NCBI GenBank assembly: GCA_964006375.1
Contig: OZ023265.1
Span: 117,007,858 to 117,071,857, forward strand
Origin: Tillus elongatus
Lineage: Eukaryota; Arthropoda; Insecta; Coleoptera; Cleridae
Length of the DNA stretch: 64,000 nucleotides
Reading direction: 5' to 3'
Positions 27,356 through 37,895 of the stretch are shown here, piece after piece. The notes under the pieces are model-generated. The model was not told where the DNA came from, did no database searches, and saw only the letters and a list, made by a program, of their open reading frames with translations. The position numbers and the translations under genes are program-made. Position 1 is the first letter of the stretch. The number at the start of each line of letters is the position of its first letter.

Positions 27356-27748
27356 GCAATTTTTTTTCTGTTGCATAAGAATATTTATATGCACTAGCTT
27401 ACACAAAATTATAATTACGCATCAACATTGTTTCTTTGATGTCAGACTTATTTCGTGACTATGGCTAACCTGAACATTTTCCCGAGTATCTACCTTTTTT
27501 CAGCACGGCATGTATCTTTAACGTGTCCAACATAATATATAATGATAATGCTATTGGGTGAATACACAGACTCGGGATGGCACGAACATATCGTTCATTC
27601 GCCACCAGTTTTTGTAATGCAACTGAAGGCTCTTAATATTTTTAAGGTAAGTGTTAGTAATAATTAACCACTTACATTATTGACCTATCTAAACGCACAC
27701 ATATCCATGTTTATACGGTTTCAAAGTTATAATTTATACCCATATGCA
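27356..27748. other. Spacer, nothing recognised
   Basis: No coding or repeat content noticed. Confidence 0.5.
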
Positions 27749-28556
27749 GTGTGTCCACGATCAGGAGGGCCACTATGGGGATCTCCAAAACGGTATCGGA
27801 TACAGACTTGGTTAAATGGGAGAAAAGTTACCCACTGAAAAGCCCAACAAAATGGAGATGAGACATCTCCGAATGTTTTTTTTTGGTTTTTGAGATATTT
27901 TGAAAAATTTGTATTTTTTTATTTTAAATATTAATATTTTTTGACCTTAATGGTGAACCTACACCAATACCGATAACACTTCTCCAGCAACTTTTCGATT
28001 TATTTAACGTAGCATTGCTGATTTTAAAATTCGACGTTTCGTCTTTGCGGGACCACCATCAACTTTTTTAAAAATACAGCCCTCATTTTCTGATATCATA
28101 CTCTGCAAGCCCTTTTTATTACAAATTCAACGATGTGTCACACTTTGTGGTTTAGTACCATTTTAGACTTTTTTTACCTTAATTAGGAAAATTTCCATTA
28201 TGGACCTGTACATAGCTTTTAAACTTAAGTACTAAACAACCAGCTAGATCGATTAACTCTATGTCATTTAGGTGTTTAAAAATAATCCACTGGATGAATT
28301 GAGGCGATAATTTTAATGGAATAATCAGAGAACAAATAAAATTACATTACCTAAACATTAAAAAGACAACAACAAACGAATACGAACAAAACAACTAAAT
28401 TTAGAGCATATGTTCAAATAAACTTCCACTATTTTCCAAGCACAAATAGCACGTTCTAACTGTCGATCCTAATACCCTACTTAACATTTGTGGAGTAATG
28501 CTGGCAAATGCTTCCAGAACTAACCTGCTGAGATCTTTTTCTGTAAAAAAAATTTG

Positions 28557-28559
<3 letters not shown>

Positions 28560-28633
<74 letters not shown>
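28560..28633. repeat. (TA)n array inside a transposase relic
   Basis: 74 bp of TA placed between the codons for GYVENH and the coding C-terminal stretch. Coding sequence continues on both sides. Confidence 0.97.
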
Positions 28634-28636
<3 letters not shown>

Positions 28637-29222
28637 TCTCAACGTATCCCCATATGAAGGAATCAAGCGGGGTTATATGTGGTGAACGCGCTGGTCAAGT
28701 TTCCGAATATGTGCTGATTACCTTTTCGGGAAATCTCCTTAAAAGATATTCCCGAACAGCTCTGTAATTATGTGCAAGTGCCCCATCCTGCTGTATCCAA
28801 CAGTTGCGAACTCTATCTAGAGGCATGTTATCGAGAGCATTATCTAAATCGTTTTGTAGCAAATGTAAGTAGCGCTCTGATGTTAAGGTATGGTGTTGAA
28901 GAAATGGTCCTACAGTCGCTGAACCGAAGATACTAGCCCACATATTGAAAGCAAAATGATGTAGATGCCACGACGTTTTATTTAAGCTTTGATTGATTTC
29001 AGACCAATAATGAACATTTATTCTATTGACAATACTATTATTCCTAATCATGCTATCATCAGACCATATTATTTAATATGGAAAATGAAAATTGTCCTTG
29101 CATGTTTTGTGTACCACTCATAGAATGAGCGACGTCGTTCTAAATCACCTGGTCTAAGTCCTTGACGAATTCTGTACTGGTACGGATGTAGTTTGTGTTT
29201 TCGTAAAATAAAAGGTGCGGTT

Positions 29223-29334
29223 GATTTTGATACATCAGTGTTTCGTTCAATCCACCGGACTGATGTACCAGTATCCTCAGTAATATACCAATGTTTCGTT
29301 CAATCCACCGGACCGATGTACCGGATCCTCAGTA
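29223..29334. repeat. 56-bp tandem duplication in a transposase relic
   Basis: Two copies of a unit containing GTTTCGTTCAATCCACCGGA and ending TCCTCAGTAA, with a few differences between them. Confidence 0.85.
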
Positions 29335-29685
29335 ACTGCGAACAAAACATTATGTACTGCTTCCTCATTGCTGGACTTTTGTCGAGAAACTACCGGTTTT
29401 TTCAGAGAACCATATGCTTGAAGGTTTGAACCGTTGTCTCCGTTGTTGTCAAAGATGGACCCATGAAAGCTGCTATGAGTGTATTTGGCAGGCAACGCTG
29501 TATTCAAATATGTAACGATATACAGGATGTTCCATTTAAGATAACGAAGTTGAAATGATTTCTGGTTAAACCGGAAGCTGACTGGTGTTCCCATTAGCTT
29601 TATCGGATAGAGCGGAAATTTGTATTTTAGCCATATGAAATTAAATTCGATGCCACAAAATGTCCAGAGATATGGGAGCAGATCT

Positions 29686-29789
<104 letters not shown>

Positions 29790-29879
29790 CCTATGCCTCC
29801 CGCCATCCACCCCCCCCCCCCCATCATTAACTTGGATAATCGAGAGTATGCTGTATATACCTAAGTAACTAATAAATTG

Positions 29880-30700
29880 TTTAACAAATTTTGATGTCAA
29901 ATGAAACTTTAATCTGACAGACTTAGGTTCTTATTTCTGACAGATTGTCGCATGAAAAAATGAGTATTTTTATGCTTATATTTCGCTTTACTTTCGCACG
30001 TTCAAATTTCCGTGGAAAGTTAATTAACAACTTTTTTATATTTTTATTTTGTTTTCAAATTTAATAACAGATTATATAATTTGAATTTTATGTACATTAT
30101 TTTTAAAAAATCGTGAAAAATAGGTAGTCAGTTTTCGATTTTTTTTTTGTGTTTTCGTAAGAATCGTGTGGCAAATTTATGTGAAATGTCAGTTGATATA
30201 ATTAATGTTGGATAAATTACGGTGTTTGCGAATTTACATAAAAAAATATTTTCGAATTTGTGGAAAATTTTGTGTACCAAATTTTCCTGTAAAAAACTTC
30301 TTAGTATATATATAATCTTCGTGTGACATTACTTTTTGTAAAAATAAAACTGCTGAATTTTGGTGTAAGAAATTGTTTGCAAGTTCTCATGTAAAAAAAA
30401 ACTTTCTACGAATTTTTGCTAAAAAGCTGTTTGCGAATAATAATATCTTGAGAGATGTAGTGTTTGTGTGACTTGCTTGAGTAGGTTCGTTGAAAAGGAA
30501 AATCGAACCAGTTTTTTCGGAACAATTTTAAGTTTATTTTCGGAAAAATTTTTCAAACAATAAAGTTATTTTATTGAAATATGGTACATGGATTTTACTA
30601 TAAAAAATATACTATCTACCAAATTTTATGTCTTTAATTAAAGAAATACCATATTTGACATATTTGACATTGCAAATATTTTTATGAAAATTCGTAGCCT
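29880..30700 (+). mobile_element. Degenerate TAH-related fragment
   Basis: 30460-30690 matches the 3' quarter of TAH copies: TGAGTAGGTTCGTTGAAAAG, AAATCGAACCAGTTTTTTCG, ATATGGTACATGG, ATGAAAATTCGTAGCC. The hairpin itself is lost. The AT-rich stretch before it resembles 19730-19920 loosely. Confidence 0.6.
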
Positions 30701-30804
30701 CCAAACTTTTTTATGTCCTAGGTCCTCCACTTTACGGTAAGAGATGATGTTTTGGAAAATTAGATGCCATAACCTACTAAGGCTGCAGTTTAAAGGATAA
30801 ACTT

Positions 30805-30873
30805 AGGTTAGGTTAGGTTTTTTTGAATGGGGCATAACGATCCCTCCACTGCGACCTTAGGGTCTATAAAGAA
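30805..30873 (-). mobile_element. LINE family H copy 2: 69-bp 3' end
   Basis: AGGTTAGGTTAGGTTTTTTT and CCTCCACTGCGACCTTAGGG match the last 70 bp of family H (minus strand). AAACTT lies immediately on both sides (30799-30804 and 30874-30879), which may be a short target duplication. Confidence 0.75.
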
Positions 30874-31768
30874 AAACTTATTCACAAAATATTGCAGTAT
30901 CCAGAAAGTCAAGACTATTTGTATCTGTTTTATACTTATTATTACTGTTATTGTTATTGTCACTTTATATTGTTCACGACCCCCTTATGGCTTGGTAAAG
31001 AAGTTTAGTCTTTCTGTTTAGCCTGAACTTTTTTTAATCTCTGTTATAAGACCCTTAAATATTTAGTCTTTGAAAAATAATTATGTAAAAACATAAGCAC
31101 TCTGGTCACAAATTTTGAAGTGTGTTAGTAAACATCAATCATTAACAAATTATAACTTTTCATTTATCTATTAGACAAAAGTGCTAAATTTTCTTTGCTA
31201 ACTTCACACAACAATGCGAAGGTGTGATTCTACAAACGAGTGAACACTATAAGCTGGAACTTCTTTAAAATGGAGATTGGTTTATAGTCGCCTTTGGGGT
31301 TGATCACTGTCATCAATATAAGAAGTTACACAATCTGCCTGCTAATACCACCTGAATAATAAATTACGTTAATAAGTGTGTTCAGCAACGCAAATGGAAA
31401 TGCTATATTAAACGAAATCGCTACCACCAATGTACCATCAGCGTGATATTTATTCAGTGGGTTTGAGCCAATTTACGTAATCCGAGCCACGTATTGTTGG
31501 TGATATAACGGTTTGTTGACGGGTAATTTCAGTTTCATTTTTATACGTGGAAATATCTGAAAATAGGAAATATGAGATTATAACTAGAATGGCTTTATTA
31601 AGGAGGCTACGACCGTATTGATTAGTTTATTAGTTATTACGCCCTAAAGGTAGTGATTGATACTTGCATTGTACTTGCGTCATTCTGCCAGTATATTCTA
31701 TTTTGTTAACAGACTTCAAAAACGGCGGAGGTTCTCAATTCGACTATATTTTTTTATGTGTGTTTTTT
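30874..31768. other. Spacer, nothing recognised
   Basis: About 900 bp without recognisable coding or repeat content. Confidence 0.5.
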
Positions 31769-32656
31769 TTCTCCCTCAGGGCTCGTCCGCGTCTTTGCCG
31801 CCCCGATAGCACCGCAGCCTTTGGCATATTGTACATTCCCTTTGTCTTTTATACCCCAACCATTCCAAAATCACTGTGCCTTGAACTAGTCTGCACAGCA
31901 ATTGGTAGGGTGAAGTTTTATATTGCTCTGTCTCTGGACTAGGCTGACCGTAGATCAGTTGTCTTTTGCGGTCCAGACCTTTGCACTCGCACAAGATGTG
32001 TTGGGCTAATTCCTCCCACTCGCCGCAGAATCTGCATTCCAGGTGTCCCTCGAACCGCCCCATTTTATGCAGGTATTTCTTGACCGCCATGTGTCCCGTC
32101 AAGAGTCCTGTTAAGTTTCTGAGCTGTCCTCTGGTAAGATCTAGTAGCCCCACAGCTCTCTTTGAACTGGATTCCTCAATTACTGACTTCCCATGACTGA
32201 GCCCTGGACAGTCTGCCCAGTAAACCTTGTGTTCGTTTCTGACCCAGGACTTAAAGGCTCCCTTGGCAGTGCTCTTTGTCACGCCCACAACCGGTTCTGG
32301 TCCCATAAATGGTTCTGATGACCCCCTCTTCGCAAAACTGGCATCTTCTTCCTTGCCTTTGATCCCCGTGTGACCCGGCACCCAGATGAGGGTGACCTCA
32401 TTCTGCCCAGCCAGGTCGCTAGTCCCCACGTTTTTCCATATAGCCGCCTAGTGACGGCTAGGGTCATAACTGCCTTACGCAGTATTTTTTCAACGTGACC
32501 GTTCCAGATTATCTTAGAGTCCAATACGACCCCAAGATATTTTACCTCCCAGGCCATTGATAAGTTTCTACCGTATAGAGTGAGTGTTCTGTGGCTCTCC
32601 CACTTCCTCCTCCTCGTAAGCGGTATGACGGTTGCTTTCTTGGGGCTCACCCTGAT
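31769..32656 (-). pseudogene. LINE family B copy 2 with internal deletion
   Basis: Minus strand. Starts at the TA array with the RT thumb (SPKKATVIPLTRRRKWESHR, LSMAWEVKYLGVVLDSKIIW, RRLYGKTWG). At about 32430 it jumps directly to the end of RNase H (LAGQNEVTLIWVPGHTGIKG, where copy 1 has about 540 bp more). It continues with the zinc-knuckle region (LECRFCGEWEELAQHILCEC) and ends at the A-rich tail near 31769 (GGGCTCGTCCGCGTCTTTGC on the plus strand). The 217-codon open frame 32429-31776 is the longest non-repetitive frame in the window, but it lacks the RNase H active site. Confidence 0.92.
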
Positions 32657-32657
32657 A

Positions 32658-32745
<88 letters not shown>
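32655..32745. repeat. (TA)n array truncating a LINE
   Basis: About 90 bp of TA. The LINE RT relic ends abruptly at its left side and unrelated sequence begins on its right. Confidence 0.97.
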
Positions 32746-32750
<5 letters not shown>

Positions 32751-33101
32751 TTAAGCGATATTCAGCATCTATTGAACGATATGCCTTATAAAATCAGTAA
32801 ATCGCGGGTTTATAGATATCTACAGAATCAAACAATTCTTTGTAGAAGCACAAAAATATGATGGTGCTGTCACTATATGGTGATAAACAATCAACAATTT
32901 GCATGGATCTTCCATTACATGAATTTAATATTTACCTACTAGTTGCTCATAAATAGAACGTTATTACATTCATGAAAATACCCAGAAATATATATTGTGA
33001 ACAGAAAAACTTTGAAAATCAAAAAATTTCAAATTATTATCAAGTGACCGTGAACGTTTTGCTATTGGGCGTCACGTAGTTGGATAGTAAATAAATATCA
33101 T

Positions 33102-33287
33102 TTCATTGATTGTTGTTGCCCTTACTTGGTGAAACTTGTCCATACTACATACAGAAGCATTGAAGAACATCCTAGAACTTCCAGAATTCGAAGGGCCACT
33201 TGCTCCAGTTAGCTCACGCGCTGGCTACGTCCCTCACCTACAAAAACCAACAGTGAAGCCAGAGAAGTAGTCTCCAAGTCTGTATGT
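33102..33287 (+). mobile_element. 186-bp insertion with 12-bp target duplication, possible processed mRNA fragment
   Basis: Flanked by exact AATAAATATCAT repeats (33090-33101 and 33288-33299) and absent from family F copy 1. It is less AT-rich than its surroundings and has an open frame of roughly 40 codons ending in TAG at about 33268 (LELPEFEGPLAPVSSRAGYV within it). I do not recognise the protein. A 5'-truncated retrocopy of a host transcript or an unknown SINE/LINE piece are both possible. There is no poly(A) beyond the A-rich target. Confidence 0.7.
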
Positions 33288-33566
33288 AATAAATATCATG
33301 TTCACATTTGCCTTATGTGATAATTATGGTCGCTTGTTTATCAACATCGTGGTGAACTTTATTCGTTAATTGTGTTTCTTCAAGTTGACTAGTGTACAGT
33401 GTCCGTAATAAAATGGGGAACAAATGTTTTCAACAGACGCAATCAGATAATTTGCCAAGAATTGCCTCATTTATGATGATAGCGTTCTTTGGTAAAATCC
33501 AGACTTCATAAGAGCTAAGATAAAATGAGTAAAAGCTAGAAGGTATGTGTAAATAAGTCAATGCTA

Positions 33567-33783
33567 ACTTAGATAAATACACAAATTGATTTACACTATT
33601 TTATTGAATAGATAACTGCAGTTTCTCCTGAAGTTTTCAGCTTTGTCAAATACATTATTACTCTAAACCTTGAGAACTTTCAGGGAATTGCAGTTATACA
33701 TTTAATAAAATAGTGTAAATCAATTTGTTTATTTATCTAAGTTGGCAATGGACTTAACATCAAGTATCGGCCTCCACAATATC
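33567..33783. mobile_element. Foldback MITE in family F
   Basis: The arms ACTTAGATAAATACACAAAT, TGATTTACACTATTTTATT, AACTGCA and their complements (AATAAAATAGTGTAAATCA, TTATCTAAGTT) make a palindrome from 33565 to 33743. A 14-bp direct repeat ATAAGTCAATGCTA flanks the whole insertion (33553-33566 and 33784-33797). Family F copy 1 has this site only once. Confidence 0.85.
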
Positions 33784-35059
33784 ATAAGTCAATGCTAGTT
33801 GAACAAATATTTAGTAAATTATATCATGTAGTTATTCATGCCATTTGTAACATCTTTTGTTTTCAATGAAGTCAACATGACATAACAACAACATAACCTC
33901 AAATCTACCATATGTGTTTGATATAACAATGTTGTCTGAATTAATTACAGATAATTAATGGACGCAAACTCAATAATTTCGTTAATTAATAACCATGATT
34001 TGTGCCGGTTCTTAATACTAAGAATAATACGTAAAGTTAATACTTAATATGTACAGATAAACATACCTTCACCACATGGAAATTGCAACCTAACTTAATA
34101 ACATTATATTATATCACTAATTGTGAAAATGAGGAGGCATTAAAATGGTCTTCACAAAAATATAATGCAATTTTTTCAGATAACTGTGGATTTTTCCTTT
34201 CATCCCGCTTTATAACTTTGCAGCATTGCTTTCTAATTTCACCAACATTCGGAAGGTTGGCGTTTTTATAGTCGTATTTGTACACATTGGCACTATGCGG
34301 TATTTATATATGCTTGATTTTCCGTATTATCAAATAAGATCACGTGCAGAAGTCAAAATTCTAAAAATAACTCCAACACAGGACGTAAACACAGAGAAGC
34401 AACTTCATTGCTGAATATTGTACTGTCCCGTGACGTCACACCTCATGGCGGCAAAATAATGGTGTTTGAAATCAATTATGAAATTCGCGTTTTCAAATAT
34501 TTTTTGCATCGTTATGTTTGTAGTATGTGAAACGAAAAAAATGTTAAAAATCATCTTTGTGGGATTTTGTATCAGATGTGATTAAAAAAAATCATACAAT
34601 TTGTTTATTGCACATTGTGAAGCAGATTATGGAATTTGCTTGTGTTTAATTAGATTTTGGCTTAAATAAATAAGTTTTTTGGTAGAGGGAAAGCGAAATC
34701 CGTTGTTTTTCAACAACTGAACCATTAACAAACTAAAATTTTGTAACAAAACCTACCGGTGGTGTCTACTGTTATTAATGGACAAATTAATACAAACTAC
34801 TCTGATTAGGAAGACATTTCCGTTTACGTAACAGGTGAAATAACTAGAGGTCACTCTAAATAAGACACCTAACTGAAACATAGAGTTTCTTAAAGTAATC
34901 CACATGATCAAGTTCTCCCAGTTGCCATGTCGAATGTATTGGCGCTGTATAGTGGTTATGTGACCTATCATAACATATGGAACTATAGTTCTGGTGGCCT
35001 ATGTGACTTTGTAATACCGCGAGAATCAAACGAACCCCGCAACCCAGATAAAAGCGCAT

Positions 35060-36232
35060 CTGATTATAATAGGCATACTTGGAGGCATACTCTGGAGTTC
35101 CTCCTGCATATTGCATTTCTTCTTATATGGCTGGAGAGGGAAGATATGTAGGAAATGTACGTACTTAAACAAAAGGCTCACAGCATACCGAAAGAAATCG
35201 GCGTGGAAATCACTAGATTCCTTGATGACATTGCTAGGTTCTCAGAATGATGTCAGATCTGATACCTACAAAGACTTGCAGCCACATGTCATACAATATT
35301 GTCATTCTAGATCGAGAAGACTGGGATCGGGGTAACACCACCTTACGGTTGAGAGATCAATGCTGGTACACGGACGGTTTCAAAACTATGTCAGGGTCAG
35401 GAGCCGGTGCACGTCGAGGCAGCGCCAACGGAAGAATATTATCTAACCTTGGCAAGCCTGCCACGATATACTAGGCAGGAGTATACGACATCGAGATGTG
35501 TGTAACGAGATGAAGCAAAGCGGTTGCATATACAAAACGATCAATATGCTTTTCGATAACCTACGTATCACGCTGCCCCTACCTTTGCAATTCAAAAATT
35601 ATCCAGGCAACAACAACGATGTGTCTCTGGTTTGGACACCGCGGTATTCGGGCCTTGATGACAATGCAACGGACGACGCTCTCGCCATAGAGGACGCCGA
35701 AGCAAGCTATATCAGACCAGAACATGTGCTGGACATATATTTATGCACAGTAAAACGCATCTTCAAGTTCAGACGGGTGCAAAAACCTTCAACATGACCA
35801 AAACTGCTAGGATTAGCTCACTCTATCGCTTTTATATGGACCTCACAGGGATAAAGACTAATAAACCTCTAAGAGTTGAACGGCGAACAACTAAAAACTC
35901 TGGTCGACCTATATTCAGGACATTGTTGTGTCACCACTTGTACAGGATTGGGCTTTAATGAGAAGTTGAGTGCCGACTATGTACCAAGAGTGACAAACAG
36001 CACAGCATATGCTATGTTCCTGTCCGGCAGTAGGCAGAATCGGGCATATGCTCTTTGGCAACACCCAGCCGACACCTAGAGATCTGGAACACCTTTCAGT
36101 CTCAAAAATTGTCGATTCTGTAAAAGGCTGCATTTAATGGGTGAAATATTAAGCAATCAGGCGTGACCCACAACATATAAAAGGTCGCGGTGGATATACT
36201 CACTGTGTAACCTAACCTAACCCAACCTAATG
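35060..36232 (+). pseudogene. LINE family H copy 3: RT end and RNase H
   Basis: Plus strand. The pre-RNase H region (AWKSLDSL, VILDREDWDRG) leads to WYTDGFKTMSGSGAGA at about 35370, which supplies the first RNase H aspartate missing from copy 1. Then come EMCVTR and the VSLVWTPRYSGLDDNATDDA segment near 35615-35690 (the usual PGH is PRY). The zinc-knuckle C-terminus is badly frameshifted (AQHMLCSCPAVGRIGHMLFG near 36000). The 3' end AAAGGTCGCGGTGGATATAC is followed by a tail of CCTAA-type units (36209-36232). Decayed beyond function. Confidence 0.88.
36209..36232 (+). repeat. CCTAA-type tail of LINE family H
   Basis: Four consecutive CCTAA-like units, one with an extra C. Read on the other strand this is the arthropod telomere motif TTAGG. 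Confidence 0.85.
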
Positions 36233-36247
36233 GCACTAACAATATTT

Positions 36248-36356
<109 letters not shown>

Positions 36357-36603
36357 CACAGAAAGCACAACACGCGAAAATAGTTCATACGAAATGTAAG
36401 CTACAGAGAAACTCCTATCACCATATTATAAATACACACCAGAACGTGTTATGAGCAATGAAATGGTTAGCTTGTACTGAGACCGTACTACCAGCACTGA
36501 CCATACAATAACAGCAAACAGACCTAACATCACACTGATTCACAAACCCCTCAAAACATACTTTTATTATGTCTTTAGAGACATTTTAGAAATGGCCAAT
36601 AGT

Positions 36604-37895
36604 TTTGCTTTGACACCATCCTTTAAATACTCGGTACACTCGTTAATAGCGGCTTTTCGACGTCACGGTCAATAAACTTTCTCAAGAACCATTTGCATCA
36701 TTTCAAAGCATGAATTCAGAACGTGCAAACTTACATTTTTCATGTTAGTGTCGGTTGTAAACAACGCCTTAGTAACGACAAAATAAAGCAGCCAACGTGA
36801 CTTTCATTAACGTCAAAAAAATACTTAGTACCAATGCCAAAATATTGATCAACAAATGTCAAAAGATACCCGATTTTTTTTCATGGGTCTTGAATCAATG
36901 TATGGGAAGATAAAATTAATACGCTACTTTACAGCTTTGACCAGCCTTGAACTCTATTTCCAACCTTGGATTTGCACGAGCGTACAATCCTCGTTATTTT
37001 TGTAGTATGTGAAATTAGAAAAATATTAAAAATCATCTTAGTGGGATGTCTGCCAGATGTGATAAAAATCATGCAAATGGTTTATTGCACAATGTAAAGC
37101 AGAATCTGGAATCTACTTGTGTGTAAGTAGATTTTCGCTTAAATAAATGAAATTCTTTGGTAGAGGGAAAGAGAAAACCGCTATTTTTCAACAACAACTA
37201 AACCTTTAACAAACAAAAAGTGCACCATGTTTACCAAAAATCTGTCGATAGTGACAAATTTTGGTTTTATATATTTTAAACTACGGCACTAATAGCCCCA
37301 AAGACAATTGCCTGTGAATTTCCACAAAACCATAATGCCCTATTCATCTTAAAGAGGAGGATGGACAAATTGAAACCAACTGCTCTTATTGTGGAGACAT
37401 TTCCGTTTGTTTAACGGCTGAAATCACTAGATATCACTCTAAATAAAATAGTTAACTGGAACATAGAGTTTCATAAACTAATCAACATGCACATGACATA
37501 CATGAGTTTTAATATATTTGCTTTGACATCATCCTTTAAATATCGAGTCCACTCGTTTATAGCGGCCTTTCGACGTCTCGGTCAACTTTCTCAGGCACCA
37601 TTTGCAGCATTTCGAAGCATAAATTCAGAACGAGCAAAGTTGAATTTTTATGTTAGTGTCGGTTGTAAACAACGCCTTAGTAACGACAAAACAAAGCAGC
37701 CAACGTGACTTTCATTAATGTTAAAAAATTACTTAGTACCAATGTCAAAATATTGATCAACAAATGTCAAAAGATAACAGATTTTTTTTCATGGATCGTG
37801 AGTCAATGTATGGGAAGATAAAATTAATACGCTACTTAACAGCTTTGACCAGCCTCGAACTCTATTGCCAACCTTGCTCGAGCATACAATCCTCT
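36604..37895. mobile_element. Direct repeats of about 385 bp flanking a family F segment
   Basis: 36604-36988 and 37517-37893 are direct repeats offset by 913 bp, both running from TTTGCTTTGACA.CATCCTTT to CGAGC.TACAATCCTC. Between them, 37010-37490 matches 34530-34905 of family F. The arrangement recalls LTRs, but no LTR-like TG...CA ends, primer site or coding sequence was found. A segmental duplication within family F is equally possible. Confidence 0.75.

Larger units (their letters stand above)
28404..29470 (-). pseudogene. Mariner-like transposase relic
   Basis: Read from 29470 down: an N-terminal part with KKPVVSRQKSSNEEAVHNVL and HRSGGLNETLVYY, then KLHPYQYRIRQGLRPGDLER and the first catalytic block (WSDDSMIRN, partly shifted). 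The open stretch 29051-28695 carries HHFAFNMWASIFGSATVGPF, RYLHLLQNDLDNALDNMPLD and WIQQDGALAHNYRAVREYLL with the second aspartate. RSPHITPLDSFIWGYVENH contains the third and runs straight into a TA array (28560-28633). Beyond the array the gene continues (LSRLVLEAFASITPQMLSRV) and ends SGSLFEHML then stop at about 28404. A 56-bp duplication sits in the N-terminal half. Confidence 0.9.
27749..29560 (-). mobile_element. Mariner/Tc1-like element with TA array inside its gene
   Basis: The right end near 29525 carries ATACAGGATGTTCCATTTAA and the left end GCAGTGTGTCCACGATCAGG at 27749. Both resemble terminal sequences of this superfamily, though they are too different from each other to be called matching TIRs with confidence. 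The transposase relic occupies 28404-29470 on the minus strand. Confidence 0.65.
32905..34905 (+). mobile_element. Dispersed repeat 'family F', copy 2, with two nested insertions
   Basis: Matches copy 1 (21976-23150, inverted) from CTTCCATTACATGAATTTAA (32912) to the GACGTCACACCTCATGGCGG block (34433). It continues in a part shared with 37010-37490 (TTTGGTAGAGGGAAAGCGAA, GACATTTCCGTTTACGTAAC). Two insertions are absent from copy 1: 33102-33287 with a 12-bp duplication and 33567-33783 with a 14-bp duplication. No protein signature. Confidence 0.8.

Noticed and set aside
31664..31942. Plus-strand frame of 92 codons
   Set aside because: Overlaps the LINE B 3' end on the minus strand; no motif of its own.
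36604..37895. Intact LTR retrotransposon
   Set aside because: Direct repeats exist, but no TG...CA ends, primer-binding site, polypurine tract or gag/pol sequence was seen.
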